Notes: generated from the sequence alone by a model not told the origin. DNA of 51,628 nucleotides from Opitutia bacterium (GCA_002730975.1 PCBO01000012.1:3373-55000), one strand, 5' to 3'. Numbered from the stretch's first letter, positions 16,492-25,742 are shown. Made by a program: numbers and translations.

Positions 16492-17127
16492 CTATTGGGA
16501 GGAGGTCGCTTCCGTCGATACTATTTCTCCCGTTTCGTTGCCTTGTGATTGCTTGGCCAATGCCCACTCGCAAACTGTGGCGAAAGCCCCGGTGAAAAGC
16601 AAGTCGCTCAGCAATGAGTTTCGAAGAAACAAGTATGCAGGCGGATACCCCGGTTGACCTAGGGTCAAAGCCTGCCAAAGACCTACGAGGGATTTTGGGT
16701 AGACGGGATTGTACAGCCAGGCGCAAGAGCAAGTGAGGGCGTAAAAGAGAAGGGAGCATCCCACCACTCCTCCCAACAGAGTAGTACATGATTTGCGTTT
16801 GGCAATATAAGTACCTGCGAAAACGGCCAAACCGTACGAGCCGTAAGTCGCGAGCATGAAGGGTGCGAAGAGACTTTCACCATAGGTGGAATTTAGGGCT
16901 AGGTCCGATCCGATAATGGCAACTGTGGGGATAAACCAACCAATGGGTCCTCGCAAGTAAACTGCACCGCAAAAGAACAATGCCAAAACAGGCGAAAAAT
17001 TGTTCAAGAGAGAGTTTTCAATGGGCAGATACCTTGACCAACCGATAGCTAGAATGACGGTTGCCGCACCAAGGTAAAAGGCTAACCCTTGATGCGGTCG
17101 AATGTGTTTGGAGTTCTCGATTTTCAT
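16492..17127 (-). CDS. DUF6580-like multi-spanning membrane protein (putative transporter component)
   Basis: From ATG 17127 the protein has 211 residues and five to six hydrophobic segments. Typical pieces are FSPVLALFFCGAVYL, PTVAIIGSDLALN, ATYGSYGLAVFAGTYIAK and FLRNSLLSDLLFTGAFA. The pattern, with NFSPVLALF and a SD-L loop, fits the DUF6580 family, whose members resemble ECF-transporter S components. The substrate is unknown. A frame open to 17166 adds 13 residues with no better start. The 540 bp upstream is non-coding and partly structured, so cis-regulation is possible. Confidence 0.7.
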   Translation of the reverse strand: MKIENSKHIRPHQGLAFYLGAATVILAIGWSRYLPIENSLLNNFSPVLALFFCGAVYLRGPIGWFIPTVAIIGSDLALNSTYGESLFAPFMLATYGSYGLAVFAGTYIAKRKSCTTLLGGVVGCSLLFYALTCSCAWLYNPVYPKSLVGLWQALTLGQPGYPPAYLFLRNSLLSDLLFTGAFATVCEWALAKQSQGNETGEIVSTEATSSQ

Positions 17128-17670
17128 ATTAAACTCTTTTCTGTAGAAAACTAACATATATCGCAACCTTTACTCTTCCATAGTAGTTGCTTTGCATAAT
17201 TTAACATTACGGTCGAAAACGGGTCTTTGCTCTACTTTAATTTTTATTTTACGTCTTCACAGTCAGCATTTCGATGCTGTCGATGTGAGGGCAGGTCCAT
17301 ATGCGCCCAGAGCCTTTGGGGCTTCACGGGTGATTTCATCACATTTATGGATGCTCAGGTCTTTTCGGTTTCGCTCAAAGACTCCTGTATAAACATGCTT
17401 GCCATTCTTTTGCTGAATCGAGTCCAGATTAATAAATGGTCCTTCGCCATTTTTTCCTCTTTTCTTTTAGTTTCTCAAGGAGTGTGGCGGCCAAGATTTC
17501 TTCCTTTTCCTCGGGTTCCTCCTTAGGTATAATTATTCACTCTCATCGCGTTTTTGAAAGAATAGTTCAGTGGGCTGGCCTAAGAGCATCCGAAGAGGGT
17601 CATTATCTTTGTTGGAACTATAAAATTGGAGTTGAGACCTCCGTTGACCAAGTACGAGCCAAGGTTCACA
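17128..17670. other. Long intergenic region with small hairpins, no convincing gene
   Basis: This 543-bp stretch has only short open frames with poor composition. It holds a perfect 6-bp stem with a UUCG loop on the plus strand (CAGCAT 17264-17269, ATGCTG 17274-17279). A second hairpin is GTGAT 17330-17334 with ATCAC 17338-17342, and between them AGCC 17310-17313 faces GGCT 17319-17322. On the minus strand these would lie in the leader of the DUF6580-like gene, about 140-215 nt before its ATG. I found no match to a riboswitch class I know. Confidence 0.5.
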
Positions 17671-18249
17671 CTAGTCAAAAAGTGGTCGTTCCTTCCGCAG
17701 AATGACTAAATCCCAATCCTCATTTTTAAAGCGCCGGGCTTTTGGTCGAAATGCTATTTGCCGAAAGCCTAGCGCCTTGTAGCAGTTTATTGCAGGTGTG
17801 TTGAAGTGAAAGGCGTTCAGTGTTAAGTGAGTGAAACTGAGCTCATCGAACGCGATGCGTAAAAGTTCCGAGCAAAATGATCGACCGTAAGCTTGTCCAC
17901 GAAATTCAGGCTCGACGATGACTCGGCAAATAATTCCTTCCCCCCCTTTTTCTCCCACTAATTCTCCGTAGGCTACGAAATCACCCTGTCGAGATATTCC
18001 TGCGAATGCGTGCAGATTCCTGCGATTCAGGTGTGAGATGAAGTTTTTTGGGGTAGGGAAGCTTTTAAAGGTGTTCCCCGACCATAGTTTCAGTTCACGT
18101 TCGGTGTCTGTCCAAGAGAGGAGTCGGCTGATTCTAGTCAAAGTGAATGGTTCAACCTTTAATTTCGGCAAGGCACTCGGTTTAACTTTATCAGTTAAAT
18201 GACTTTCTTGTCGAAAGGAGGAGTTGTTCTCCTTGTTTGCTTGAAGCAT
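17671..18249 (-). CDS. GNAT family N-acetyltransferase (RimJ/RimL-like)
   Basis: The 192-residue protein carries the GNAT fold at about 40-185. Motif A is CRVIVEPEFRGQAYGRSFCSEL, seen as RVIVEPEFRGQAYG with the acetyl-CoA loop RGQAYG. Motif B is LTLNAFHFNTPAINCYKALGF. The central tryptophan-rich start (LLSWTDTERELKLWSG) is common in the Acetyltransf_3 group that modifies protein N-termini or small amines. The target is not known. It lies 22 bp downstream of the TPR-protein gene on the same strand and may be cotranscribed with it. Confidence 0.82.
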   Translation of the reverse strand: MLQANKENNSSFRQESHLTDKVKPSALPKLKVEPFTLTRISRLLSWTDTERELKLWSGNTFKSFPTPKNFISHLNRRNLHAFAGISRQGDFVAYGELVGEKGGEGIICRVIVEPEFRGQAYGRSFCSELLRIAFDELSFTHLTLNAFHFNTPAINCYKALGFRQIAFRPKARRFKNEDWDLVILRKERPLFD

Positions 18250-18271
18250 TTCTCAAAGTCTTCCTGAATGG

Positions 18272-19057
18272 TTATGGGTTGCGAAGAGACTTGCTTCGAA
18301 CCCGTAACATTTCAGGGGGGGGTGGGCGAAGACGAGAAATAGGATTTAGGTTTTGGGGGTAACGGCCTTTAGTTTCGGTTAGGATTGCTTTGGCTTTTTT
18401 GTCGAACTCATCCGATTTTTCAAAGTTGTCTTTGTTGAGATATACTAGTGCTAGCCCCGCATAACATGCACCAACGTCGGTATGTTTTTCGCCATACCGT
18501 TTTTTTCTGTTCGCCAATGCTTTTTCGAGCAGACCAATCGCCTCATCTCTTTCCCCCTTGGCTTCTTTAACCAGAGCCATGCCTTCCTGACAGTCGGCGA
18601 CATCAGGATGGGATTCTCCGAATGTTCGCAATTTCACCTTCAACGCTTCTTCGTAAAGTTCCGAGGCTTTGTCATATTTGCTTTCGGCATCAAGCACAAA
18701 GGCGAGGCTGCATCGGATGGTGGCGACGTCAGGATGGTGAGGTCCTTTGGTGAGGATTATTTTCAAGGCGGTCTCAAAAGCCTCTTTTGCCTTTTGGTTT
18801 TCTCCTGAAAAGTAGTGAGCCACGCCCATGTTGTTGTAGACTACGCCAATATCTTGGTGGCGATTTCCTTGAATGGGCAACCTGTTGGCGAGTACGTACT
18901 GGTAACCTTTTAACGCGGTTTCATAGTCACCCGTCCTGCATAGGTTGTCTGACTTGCGCTGCATGACGGCCAATTCGTAAAGGCCTATGCGCTGTTGGCC
19001 AGCTACTGAGAGTACAGATGTGAAAATCAGAATGGTGGCGATGATTTCCGTTTTCAT
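18272..19057 (-). CDS. Exported tetratricopeptide-repeat protein
   Basis: From ATG 19057 the protein has 261 residues with a signal peptide (IIATILIFTSVLSVAG). About four repeats of 42 residues follow, of the kinesin-light-chain type: VVYNNMGVAHYFSGENQKA, LAFVLDAESKYDKASELYEE, GMALVKEAKGERDEAIGLLE and GLALVYLNKDNFEKSDEF, joined by (G/E)xxHPDVA linkers. Such repeats bind partner proteins, here probably in the periplasm. The open frame reaches 19123, but the 22 extra residues would precede the signal peptide. The C-terminus is Pro/Arg-rich. No enzymatic domain is present. Confidence 0.75.
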   Translation of the reverse strand: MKTEIIATILIFTSVLSVAGQQRIGLYELAVMQRKSDNLCRTGDYETALKGYQYVLANRLPIQGNRHQDIGVVYNNMGVAHYFSGENQKAKEAFETALKIILTKGPHHPDVATIRCSLAFVLDAESKYDKASELYEEALKVKLRTFGESHPDVADCQEGMALVKEAKGERDEAIGLLEKALANRKKRYGEKHTDVGACYAGLALVYLNKDNFEKSDEFDKKAKAILTETKGRYPQNLNPISRLRPPPPEMLRVRSKSLRNP

Positions 19058-19285
19058 GAGGGCAATGGAGTCTTCTAAATTCAAGTAACGTTGCAATCTG
19101 TCCGATTGTATAATCAAACTCAATCAAAGTCTGTTCATTCAAGATAGTCAAGACCCTCGCCTTTTGCATGGTGCCTTCACTGAAAATAACCTTTATGACG
19201 AAATAACTTTGCCAAGAGGAGAATCTTCCTTTTGTTCAATCATACATTCTGGCGATAAGCAATCAACCTAGGAGAATAATTAGAC

Positions 19286-19588
19286 ATGACAAAATCCAAC
19301 AGGACATTTATTGGAATTATTTTAATGCTTTCAGCAGCTCTCTTTGTGGGAGCAATTTGGGATAAGACCGAAGCAAAGCTGAAGGTCATCAAGGCAGGAG
19401 TGGATGAAAAAGGGCACCCGATATGCGTGAATAAAAGCCAAGTATATCTGTTTAAGAAAAACGAAGTGGAGAAAACCATCACATTCTTTTACCATGATCC
19501 TATCTCTGATGATGCTTCCGTAAAGAAGTCTTTCTCCGACGTCGACAACTTGAACAAGTACTGGGGCGAACTACTCAAGAGCTGGTAG
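19286..19588 (+). CDS. Small exported or membrane-anchored protein, unknown
   Basis: This 100-residue protein has one N-terminal hydrophobic segment (FIGIILMLSAALFVGAIW, about 8-25) and a mixed charged domain with the phrase TITFFYHDPISDD. No family is recognised. AGGAGA at 19270-19275 lies 10 nt before the ATG, and a hairpin overlaps the stop codon, so this appears to be a real single-gene unit. The size suggests a small periplasmic or inner-membrane-anchored domain. It stands alone in a gene-poor stretch. Confidence 0.6.
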   Translation: MTKSNRTFIGIILMLSAALFVGAIWDKTEAKLKVIKAGVDEKGHPICVNKSQVYLFKKNEVEKTITFFYHDPISDDASVKKSFSDVDNLNKYWGELLKSW

Positions 19589-19623
19589 CTAGCCTTTTGT
19601 TGTGCGACGAAAAAAGTAGCTAG
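19585..19623 (+). terminator. Hairpin at the stop codon of the 100-aa gene
   Basis: TAGCTA at 19586-19591 pairs with TAGCTA at 19617-19622 (TAGCTA is self-complementary). An inner stem of TTTTGTTG at 19595-19602 faces CGACGAAA (19605-19612) with G-U pairs. No clear T-run follows, so it may stabilise the transcript end rather than terminate strictly. Confidence 0.4.
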
Positions 19624-19649
19624 ACTTTGGCTCGTCTCGTCTTCGGAAA

Positions 19650-19925
19650 TTATGATGCCCCGACTCTCATCTGGTTCATTAACAATTGACGCACTGCTGG
19701 AGTAACCGCGGTGGCGACAATGGTGCCAAAGGGGCTCTTCTCGTTCCACCGTTCATGTGCCGTTGCCAATTCGGCAAGGATCGCGGTTTGGTAACCGGAA
19801 TCTGTGCCAATCATCCAAGACGCGGTCTCCATCGTTCAATGCCTCGGTCATGAAGGTGACATCGTAAAGTTGCGAGATGTTAATCCAAATCCGATTGATA
19901 TCGGGTGATCAGTATAAGCTTCACC
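19650..19925 (-). pseudogene. Possible decayed gene remnant
   Basis: On the minus strand two frames look protein-like but are broken. One reads INRIWINISQLYDVTFMTEA and continues ALNDGDRVLDDW (about 19900-19820). In another frame the sequence then continues MIGTDSGYQTAILAELA and SPFGTIVATAVTPAVRQLL to a stop at 19650-19652. A frameshift near 19815-19825 would join them. I do not recognise the family. The rest of 19589-20129 has only short frames and no other clear feature. The evidence is weak and chance cannot be ruled out. Confidence 0.25.
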
Positions 19926-20129
19926 ACGGCAACTTTCGGGAATGAATAGATGGGGTGCTACCTCTCGCTTGACTTCTCAACACCCGCTTGTCGTAAACAC
20001 CTTACCTTCCGAGTTGTTGCTTTTCCATGATCTCGCGATTCTCGATGTGTGCGATAGGAAAGATTCCCATATCTGGCTTGCTCATATGGTTTACCTATAT
20101 TGCACAAAAGCTACTCGATCAATAAGAGA

Positions 20130-20203
20130 TGGTGCGGGCACCCGGGATCGAACCGGGGACACCAGCTTGGAAGGCTGGGGTTTTACCGCTAAACTATGCC
20201 CGC
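20130..20203 (-). tRNA. tRNA-Gly(TCC)
   Basis: The minus strand folds as a full cloverleaf. The acceptor stem pairs GCGGGCA (20197-20203) with TGCCCGC (20134-20140). The D-arm is GTTTAGCGGTAAAAC. The anticodon arm is CCAGC-CTTCCAA-GCTGG with anticodon TCC. The T-arm carries GTTCGATCC with the stem CCCGG/CCGGG. CCA is encoded (20130-20132). The discriminator base is A (20133), where most bacterial tRNA-Gly have U. Confidence 0.95.
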
Positions 20204-20220
20204 GTTTGTGAAGCTTCGAC

Positions 20221-20248
20221 CTTTTAAGGTGTTGACGCTTTGGGTCAA
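20221..20248 (-). promoter_or_regulatory. Candidate promoter for tRNA-Gly
   Basis: On the minus strand TTGACC (20243-20248) is separated by 16 bp from TAAAAG (20221-20226), which places transcription start about 10 bp before the tRNA 5' end. TTGAC also appears on the plus strand at 20232-20236, making the dyad TTGAC-N7-GTCAA. The plus copy could serve the A2M gene. Confidence 0.35.
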
Positions 20249-20384
20249 GGTGAATTGATTTTTGAATGAGGTTATTGAACGCTTCGGTGGGGTAGGGAGT
20301 CGGATGATTTGCCTGCTTGGTCTTGGCGTCAATCACGGCGGATGCGGGTTCGCTAGAGTGGAAAAATATAAAGGGGATGGAATA

Positions 20385-23300
20385 ATGAGTAAGAAATCGA
20401 TGTGGATATTGGTGGGAGCAGCCTTCGTCTTGAATGTGGTGGGTCTCCTATGGATTCGAAATGAGGTCGTCGGACCTGTTGCCGGAATCGAAGCTGAGGA
20501 GGAATCGGTCTTGCGAGTTGCGGTTTTTCAGCCCGGAGAGGGCGAACTGGCCGAGGATGCGGACAAGCTGTTAATCGTATTTAACCGGGAGCTTGTTCCT
20601 GCCGCGGAGGTCGGTAAACCGATGGGATGGCAGCCTTTCTCGATGGAACCTCCCACGGAAGGACAATGGCTATGGAGTCGGACGAACGCGATGGAGTTTC
20701 GCCTGAAGAACCCCTTGCCCGTCGGTAATCGTTTCACCGCGAAAGCTTCGGCTCATTTCGCCGATCAACTTGGTGAACCCTTGGAAGGAAAAAGGGAATT
20801 TGTCTTTAATTCTTCCTCCCTCCGTGTCGAACATTGCTCGAATCTAGGTCGTGTTGATGGTAGGATTCGAGTGGAATTTCGCTTCAATCAGGACGTTGAG
20901 CCCGATGTTCTTTCCGCAAACCTTCAAGCGTCTACTGGCGATCCTGTGGCCAAGCTGAAAGGGGAAGTTCTCAGCAGCGGGCTTACTAGCCGTCACGTGG
21001 TGGCTTTTGAAGAGCCTAAAGATCGGCTTTTGGTAGTGAAGCTGAAGAATGGAATGGCAGGAGTGAGTGGGCCTCTTGGACTGAAGAAGGAATTTGTGAA
21101 CGAAATCGAGCTTCGTCCCACTTTTGCCGCTCTGCCCGCACGTGCTCCTTGGCGCTGGGGGACGGAGGAAAAAACTTCGGTTGAGTTAAGATTTAACGAA
21201 ATGCTCGATTCGTTACAGTCCACCCCCCGTATTTCGGTAACTCCAAAAGTAGAGGGGATGACGTCAACGCTTTCTGGATATGGTATTCGCCTTTATGGTT
21301 CATTTGGTTCTCCCATGCGGCACTATGTCGCCAGACTTGAGGGAGATATAAGATCATTTGACGGGCAGGTGTTGCCTGCAGGAACCAAGTTCCGTTTTAA
21401 GATGCCTAGCCGGTCGCCTTCGATCGAATTCGTCCGGTCTCGGGGTGTCCTTAGCCCAAAGGGTAACCTGAGTCTGGAATTGAAGACCGTTGCCGTTAGC
21501 GACGTCCGCCTTTCCGCGACCAAGGTCTATCCCAACAATTTGGCAGCTCACTTGCGTGGACAATATCTTAGTCGAGTCGGGCGGGAATTGTTTTCCGAGG
21601 TTGTGACGATTGAAGGTGGAGGCGCCAGTTCGTTGAAAACGACTCTTATCCGTTTGAGCGACTGGATCGATAAGCCTCTTGGGTTGTATTCGATTCAGGC
21701 GGAAGCCGAGAACCGAAGGTGGACGGACGACGATGCGGTCGTTGCCGTGACCGACCTGGCCATCACTACGAAAGCTCACCCCTCCGGCATTCTCACATGG
21801 GTTACCTCGTTGAGCGAAGGCAAACCCGTGGCGGGCGTGGAGGTGTCAGTACTTTCCACCAAGAACCAGATCTTGGCTACAGGCAAGACGGACGATCGTG
21901 GTCTGGTTGAACTTGGCGCTCCCAACAACCATCCGGATGGCGAACCATGGATTGTCCTCGCGGCGAAGGGGGATGACCTTAGTTTCCGCCGGCTTGACCA
22001 ACGCAAGTGGGACTTGCCGACCGTAAATAAGGATGGTCGTGAACCTCCCAAGGGATTGGACGGTTTTCTTTATGCTGCTCGCGGGGTTCGTCGACCGGGC
22101 GACGCGGTGCAATTGACCGGGATTATTCGGGACGATGCCGGTGAGGTGCCTGACCCGAATATACCTTTTGAGCTTCGTATCTATCGTCCCGATGGCAAAT
22201 TGACTAAGACTTTGTCCATTAGCATAAGCGATGGCGGAACTTTCCATACTTCCTATGGCACTCCCGAGGAAGCCTGGACGGGAACATGGAGATTCGCACT
22301 GTCCTTGCCCGGTTCGGAAACGAGCATTGCGGAGACTACGACCGGGGTAGAGGCTTTCGTGCCTGTCCGCCTCGAAGTTAAGAGTGAAGCTGCCCAGTCG
22401 TGGTTCAGTCATGACCAAGCTCCCGAAGTTTCCATTTCCGCTCGCTATCTCTTTGGAGTTGCCGGGGCTGACCTGCCGTTTCAGGTCGCGGGGGATTGGT
22501 CGAAAGCCTCATTCGAGGCCGCGGGATTGGAAGACTTTTCTTTTGGAGACAAGGACCATCATGAGAAAGTTTCTATACGCTCCATTGATGGCATGACCGA
22601 CGGAACCGGTTCGGCCAGCGTTTTCCTTCCGAGTGATCGGTTGTCACCCGGATTTTGGGAGACCGCCGGCTACGTTACGGTAAACTCGACGGGTGGCGCT
22701 TCCGTGAGCGATAGATTCAGCCTTCGCAAGCTTACCGCTTCACGTCTCGTCGGCGTGCGCGTTGCGAATGGAGGCAAACCGTCGGCGAGTGAGGCGTTTA
22801 CGGTCGAGTTCGTGGCTGCCGGTCCACTTGCGGATGAAGTACCTGTTGGAAACGTAGAAGTCGTGTTGGAAAAACTCGAAACCGATTGGGTGATGCAACG
22901 CGTCGGTGGACATTGGACGTGGCATCGTCGCGAGGACGCCTTCGAGGTCACACGAAAGCTGGTTGAGAAAGTAGCGGGGGCAAGTGAGGATTTCGCTCGA
23001 GTTCAGATGACTTGTCCCGAACCCGGTACATGGCGCTTGGTTGTTCGCGACTTAGTCGGTGGAGCGGTGACTATAATACGCTTGGATGTTCCCGGAGCCG
23101 GTCAATCGGTCGCCGCCACGGGTTCTCCTCACCGAGTGGGATTGAGTCTCGAACGTGCCTCCTATCGTCCCGGCGATGTGGCTCGGGTTGCAGTGAAAGC
23201 ACCCTTCGCGGGCGAATTGCTTTTGACACTTGAGACCGACCATGTCGCTTGGTCGCAAACATTTAACCTTTCGAAAACTCACGTGACCTTGGATGTTCCG

Positions 23301-25742
23301 CTTCCTGAAAGTATGCCCGGAGGCGCATTCGTTACGGCGTCCGTCGTCCGTCCACTTGACTTCGAATCCTCCGAGTGGAAACCCCATCGGGCTTACGGCA
23401 TGGTCCGTTTGGCTACGGACTTTTCCAAAGAGCGTCTCGACGTTGAGTTGGATGTGCTCGACAAGGTGCAACCGGGTGCCGAGGTCACTGTTCGGGCCAG
23501 AGTGAAAGGTGACGAATCGACTTATGTTCATCTTTGGGCTGTGGACGAAGGAGTTTTGTCCGTAACCGACTACGAGACTCCCGACCCTACCGACCTATTC
23601 TATGGTTCTTGGCGGGCGAAGGTCGATTCGGGTGATCTTTACCTCGAATTGCTACCGGACCACAAGAGACCAAGCTCGATGGAAAGGTTTGGTGCCGGGG
23701 GGGGCTCCTCGCGTCGTTCACTCGTTAAGGCGAGATATCCAAAGACGGTCATTCTTTGGAATGAATTCGTGCTCTTGGGCAAGGACGGACTCGTGGAATC
23801 AAAATTTGCAATCCCATCCGATTTTACAGGCGAAATTCGCTTTATGGCCGTCGCTGTGGCTGGGAACTCCTATGGTTCCGCCGAGAGCGCCATGACGGTA
23901 ACTTCACCTCTTCTTGCGGAAACCTCTTTGCCTCGTTTTGTAGCCCCGGGGGATAAATTCCTCTCTCCTGTAACACTTTTCAACTCTACCGATGAAGACA
24001 TTGTGGCCGAAACGGAATTCATTCTTTCCGGTCCTGCTCAATTGTTTGGCGACCCAAAACGGACTGTTGCCCTCGCCGCGGGTGGTTCAAGCACCATTTG
24101 GTTCGAAATGGAAGCCAAGCGCAACATGGGTTTGGCACTCGTCTCGGTAAAGGTATCGGGCAATGGACTCTTTGCAGAAGCTAGTGGGACTTTTCCTGTT
24201 CGTCCTGCCGCTACTTTGGACGCCGCTTACGAAACTTTCGTAATGAATGCCGGTGAGTCGCGGACAATCGACTTGCCCGAACGATTTCTTGCCGACGGGG
24301 CCAAGCGTATCGTCACGCTGTCGGCGTCTCCCGTCACGGACCTGAGACCTGCCCTCGACGATTTACTAGGTTTCCCATACGGTTGCGTGGAGCAGACCAC
24401 AAGCAAGGTTATGCCATTGGCCTACGCCGCCAAGTTGCTTGGAGGAGGTAAATCGGAGTTTGCCAAGGAAGTGGTTCTTGCGGGCATCGAGAGGCTTTCA
24501 ACTATGCAGACTCGCTCAGGTGGTCTTGCCTATTGGCCTGGAGGTCGAGAGCCAAACCTTTGGGGCACGTGCTATGCGTCGACCTTCCTGATCGAGGCAA
24601 AAGCCGCAGGTCATTCCATCGACAAAGAATTTATCGATGAGTTGGTTGGCTACTTGCGCGAATCTTTGCGTTCGGGTGAAAACGATTTGCCCGAGCAAGC
24701 TTTCATTTGCCAAGTGCTTGCCACCTTTGGTCAACCGGAAACCTCTCGTCAGCGCTATCTCCTCGATCAAGTCGGGGTGCTCGATTTTGCCGGTAGGGCC
24801 CGTTTGGCAGGGGCATGGTTGGCGAGCGGACGGCCCGATCTCGCCCGCAAGTCGATTCCCGCCGACACTCTTTCCCAAACCGTTTCGCGCACCTTCAATC
24901 GTCGTCTCACCTCACAGACGGCAGCCGAGGCGATCTTGCTTTCAGTCCTTCTGGACTTGGACGACCAACACCCTTGGATAAGTGAACTCAAGCATCGTAT
25001 CCTGCGAGGGCGAAGGAATGGTCATTGGCGGAGCACGTTGGATAATGGCCTTGCCATCGCCGCCCTCTGCAAACTGCAGGCTTCTGCCGAAAGCAATTCC
25101 GGTTCCTTCTCCGGAAAACTGACCGGACCCGGTGCGAAAGCCGTTGCTTTCTCGTCGGAGGAAACGACCGAAACCTCATTCGTCGGAAGTGGAGAAATTC
25201 GACTTTCTCCGGTGGGAGAGGGCAAACTCTACGTGTCCGTTCTGACCGAGGGTCTCGTTGCTCCCGAATCGGTAAAGCCCGTTAACGACGGTCTGGAAAT
25301 TCTGCGCCGTTGGACCACCGCCGACGGGAAGATTCTTCGAGACTGGAAAGAAGAGGGTGGAAAGCCCGTGGAAGTGGAGGTCGGGGACTTGGTTTGGGTG
25401 GAGGTAAAGCTACAGACTCTCGACTTGGAGGCAGGCAATGTGGCCTTGGTCGATGCTTTGCCGGGTGGTTTTGCGGTAGAGAATCCTCGATTGGCGACGT
25501 CGGCCATGCGTTCTCCAAGTGAACCAACCCTTTTTACTAGCCAACCGGATCGTTCGGAGTTCCTCGACGACCGTGTCGTTCTTTTCGCCTCGGCCAAGCA
25601 TCGTCCACAGGTTTTTCGATACGCCATTCGAGCAGTGGCTGGAGGGGAATTCCTTCTGCCCCCGATACAAGCGTCCTGTATGTACGATGAAAGTTTGCGA
25701 TCTCTAGGGGGCATGGGTTCCGTAAAAGTGGCTGTACGATGA
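20385..25742 (+). CDS. Bacterial alpha-2-macroglobulin, membrane-anchored, with thioester
   Basis: From ATG 20385 (AAGGGG 8 nt upstream) the protein has 1785 residues. An N-terminal membrane anchor (about 7-24, WILVGAAFVLNVVGLLW) replaces the lipobox seen in E. coli YfhM. Macroglobulin beta domains follow, including the bacterial MG2-type piece LDGFLYAARGVRRPGDAVQL near 550, DFTGEIRFMAVAVAGNSYGS near 1150 and the alpha-helical TED domain from about 1320. The thioester motif is YGCVEQ with Cys1334. Such proteins trap proteases in the periplasm by covalent capture. The gene is coupled to pbpC by ATGA at 25739-25742, the same pairing as in proteobacteria, where the two are thought to guard and repair the cell wall. 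The frame upstream to 20262 lacks a plausible start. Confidence 0.92.
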   Translation: MSKKSMWILVGAAFVLNVVGLLWIRNEVVGPVAGIEAEEESVLRVAVFQPGEGELAEDADKLLIVFNRELVPAAEVGKPMGWQPFSMEPPTEGQWLWSRTNAMEFRLKNPLPVGNRFTAKASAHFADQLGEPLEGKREFVFNSSSLRVEHCSNLGRVDGRIRVEFRFNQDVEPDVLSANLQASTGDPVAKLKGEVLSSGLTSRHVVAFEEPKDRLLVVKLKNGMAGVSGPLGLKKEFVNEIELRPTFAALPARAPWRWGTEEKTSVELRFNEMLDSLQSTPRISVTPKVEGMTSTLSGYGIRLYGSFGSPMRHYVARLEGDIRSFDGQVLPAGTKFRFKMPSRSPSIEFVRSRGVLSPKGNLSLELKTVAVSDVRLSATKVYPNNLAAHLRGQYLSRVGRELFSEVVTIEGGGASSLKTTLIRLSDWIDKPLGLYSIQAEAENRRWTDDDAVVAVTDLAITTKAHPSGILTWVTSLSEGKPVAGVEVSVLSTKNQILATGKTDDRGLVELGAPNNHPDGEPWIVLAAKGDDLSFRRLDQRKWDLPTVNKDGREPPKGLDGFLYAARGVRRPGDAVQLTGIIRDDAGEVPDPNIPFELRIYRPDGKLTKTLSISISDGGTFHTSYGTPEEAWTGTWRFALSLPGSETSIAETTTGVEAFVPVRLEVKSEAAQSWFSHDQAPEVSISARYLFGVAGADLPFQVAGDWSKASFEAAGLEDFSFGDKDHHEKVSIRSIDGMTDGTGSASVFLPSDRLSPGFWETAGYVTVNSTGGASVSDRFSLRKLTASRLVGVRVANGGKPSASEAFTVEFVAAGPLADEVPVGNVEVVLEKLETDWVMQRVGGHWTWHRREDAFEVTRKLVEKVAGASEDFARVQMTCPEPGTWRLVVRDLVGGAVTIIRLDVPGAGQSVAATGSPHRVGLSLERASYRPGDVARVAVKAPFAGELLLTLETDHVAWSQTFNLSKTHVTLDVPLPESMPGGAFVTASVVRPLDFESSEWKPHRAYGMVRLATDFSKERLDVELDVLDKVQPGAEVTVRARVKGDESTYVHLWAVDEGVLSVTDYETPDPTDLFYGSWRAKVDSGDLYLELLPDHKRPSSMERFGAGGGSSRRSLVKARYPKTVILWNEFVLLGKDGLVESKFAIPSDFTGEIRFMAVAVAGNSYGSAESAMTVTSPLLAETSLPRFVAPGDKFLSPVTLFNSTDEDIVAETEFILSGPAQLFGDPKRTVALAAGGSSTIWFEMEAKRNMGLALVSVKVSGNGLFAEASGTFPVRPAATLDAAYETFVMNAGESRTIDLPERFLADGAKRIVTLSASPVTDLRPALDDLLGFPYGCVEQTTSKVMPLAYAAKLLGGGKSEFAKEVVLAGIERLSTMQTRSGGLAYWPGGREPNLWGTCYASTFLIEAKAAGHSIDKEFIDELVGYLRESLRSGENDLPEQAFICQVLATFGQPETSRQRYLLDQVGVLDFAGRARLAGAWLASGRPDLARKSIPADTLSQTVSRTFNRRLTSQTAAEAILLSVLLDLDDQHPWISELKHRILRGRRNGHWRSTLDNGLAIAALCKLQASAESNSGSFSGKLTGPGAKAVAFSSEETTETSFVGSGEIRLSPVGEGKLYVSVLTEGLVAPESVKPVNDGLEILRRWTTADGKILRDWKEEGGKPVEVEVGDLVWVEVKLQTLDLEAGNVALVDALPGGFAVENPRLATSAMRSPSEPTLFTSQPDRSEFLDDRVVLFASAKHRPQVFRYAIRAVAGGEFLLPPIQASCMYDESLRSLGGMGSVKVAVR

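Noticed and set aside
17281..17310. ACCTGCC on the minus strand, like the B12 box of cobalamin riboswitches
   Set aside because: The rest of the B12 riboswitch (GCCACTG and the other conserved stems) is not present nearby.
19109..19114. Perfect TATAAT on the plus strand
   Set aside because: No acceptable -35 at 16-18 bp, and the next gene starts more than 170 bp away.
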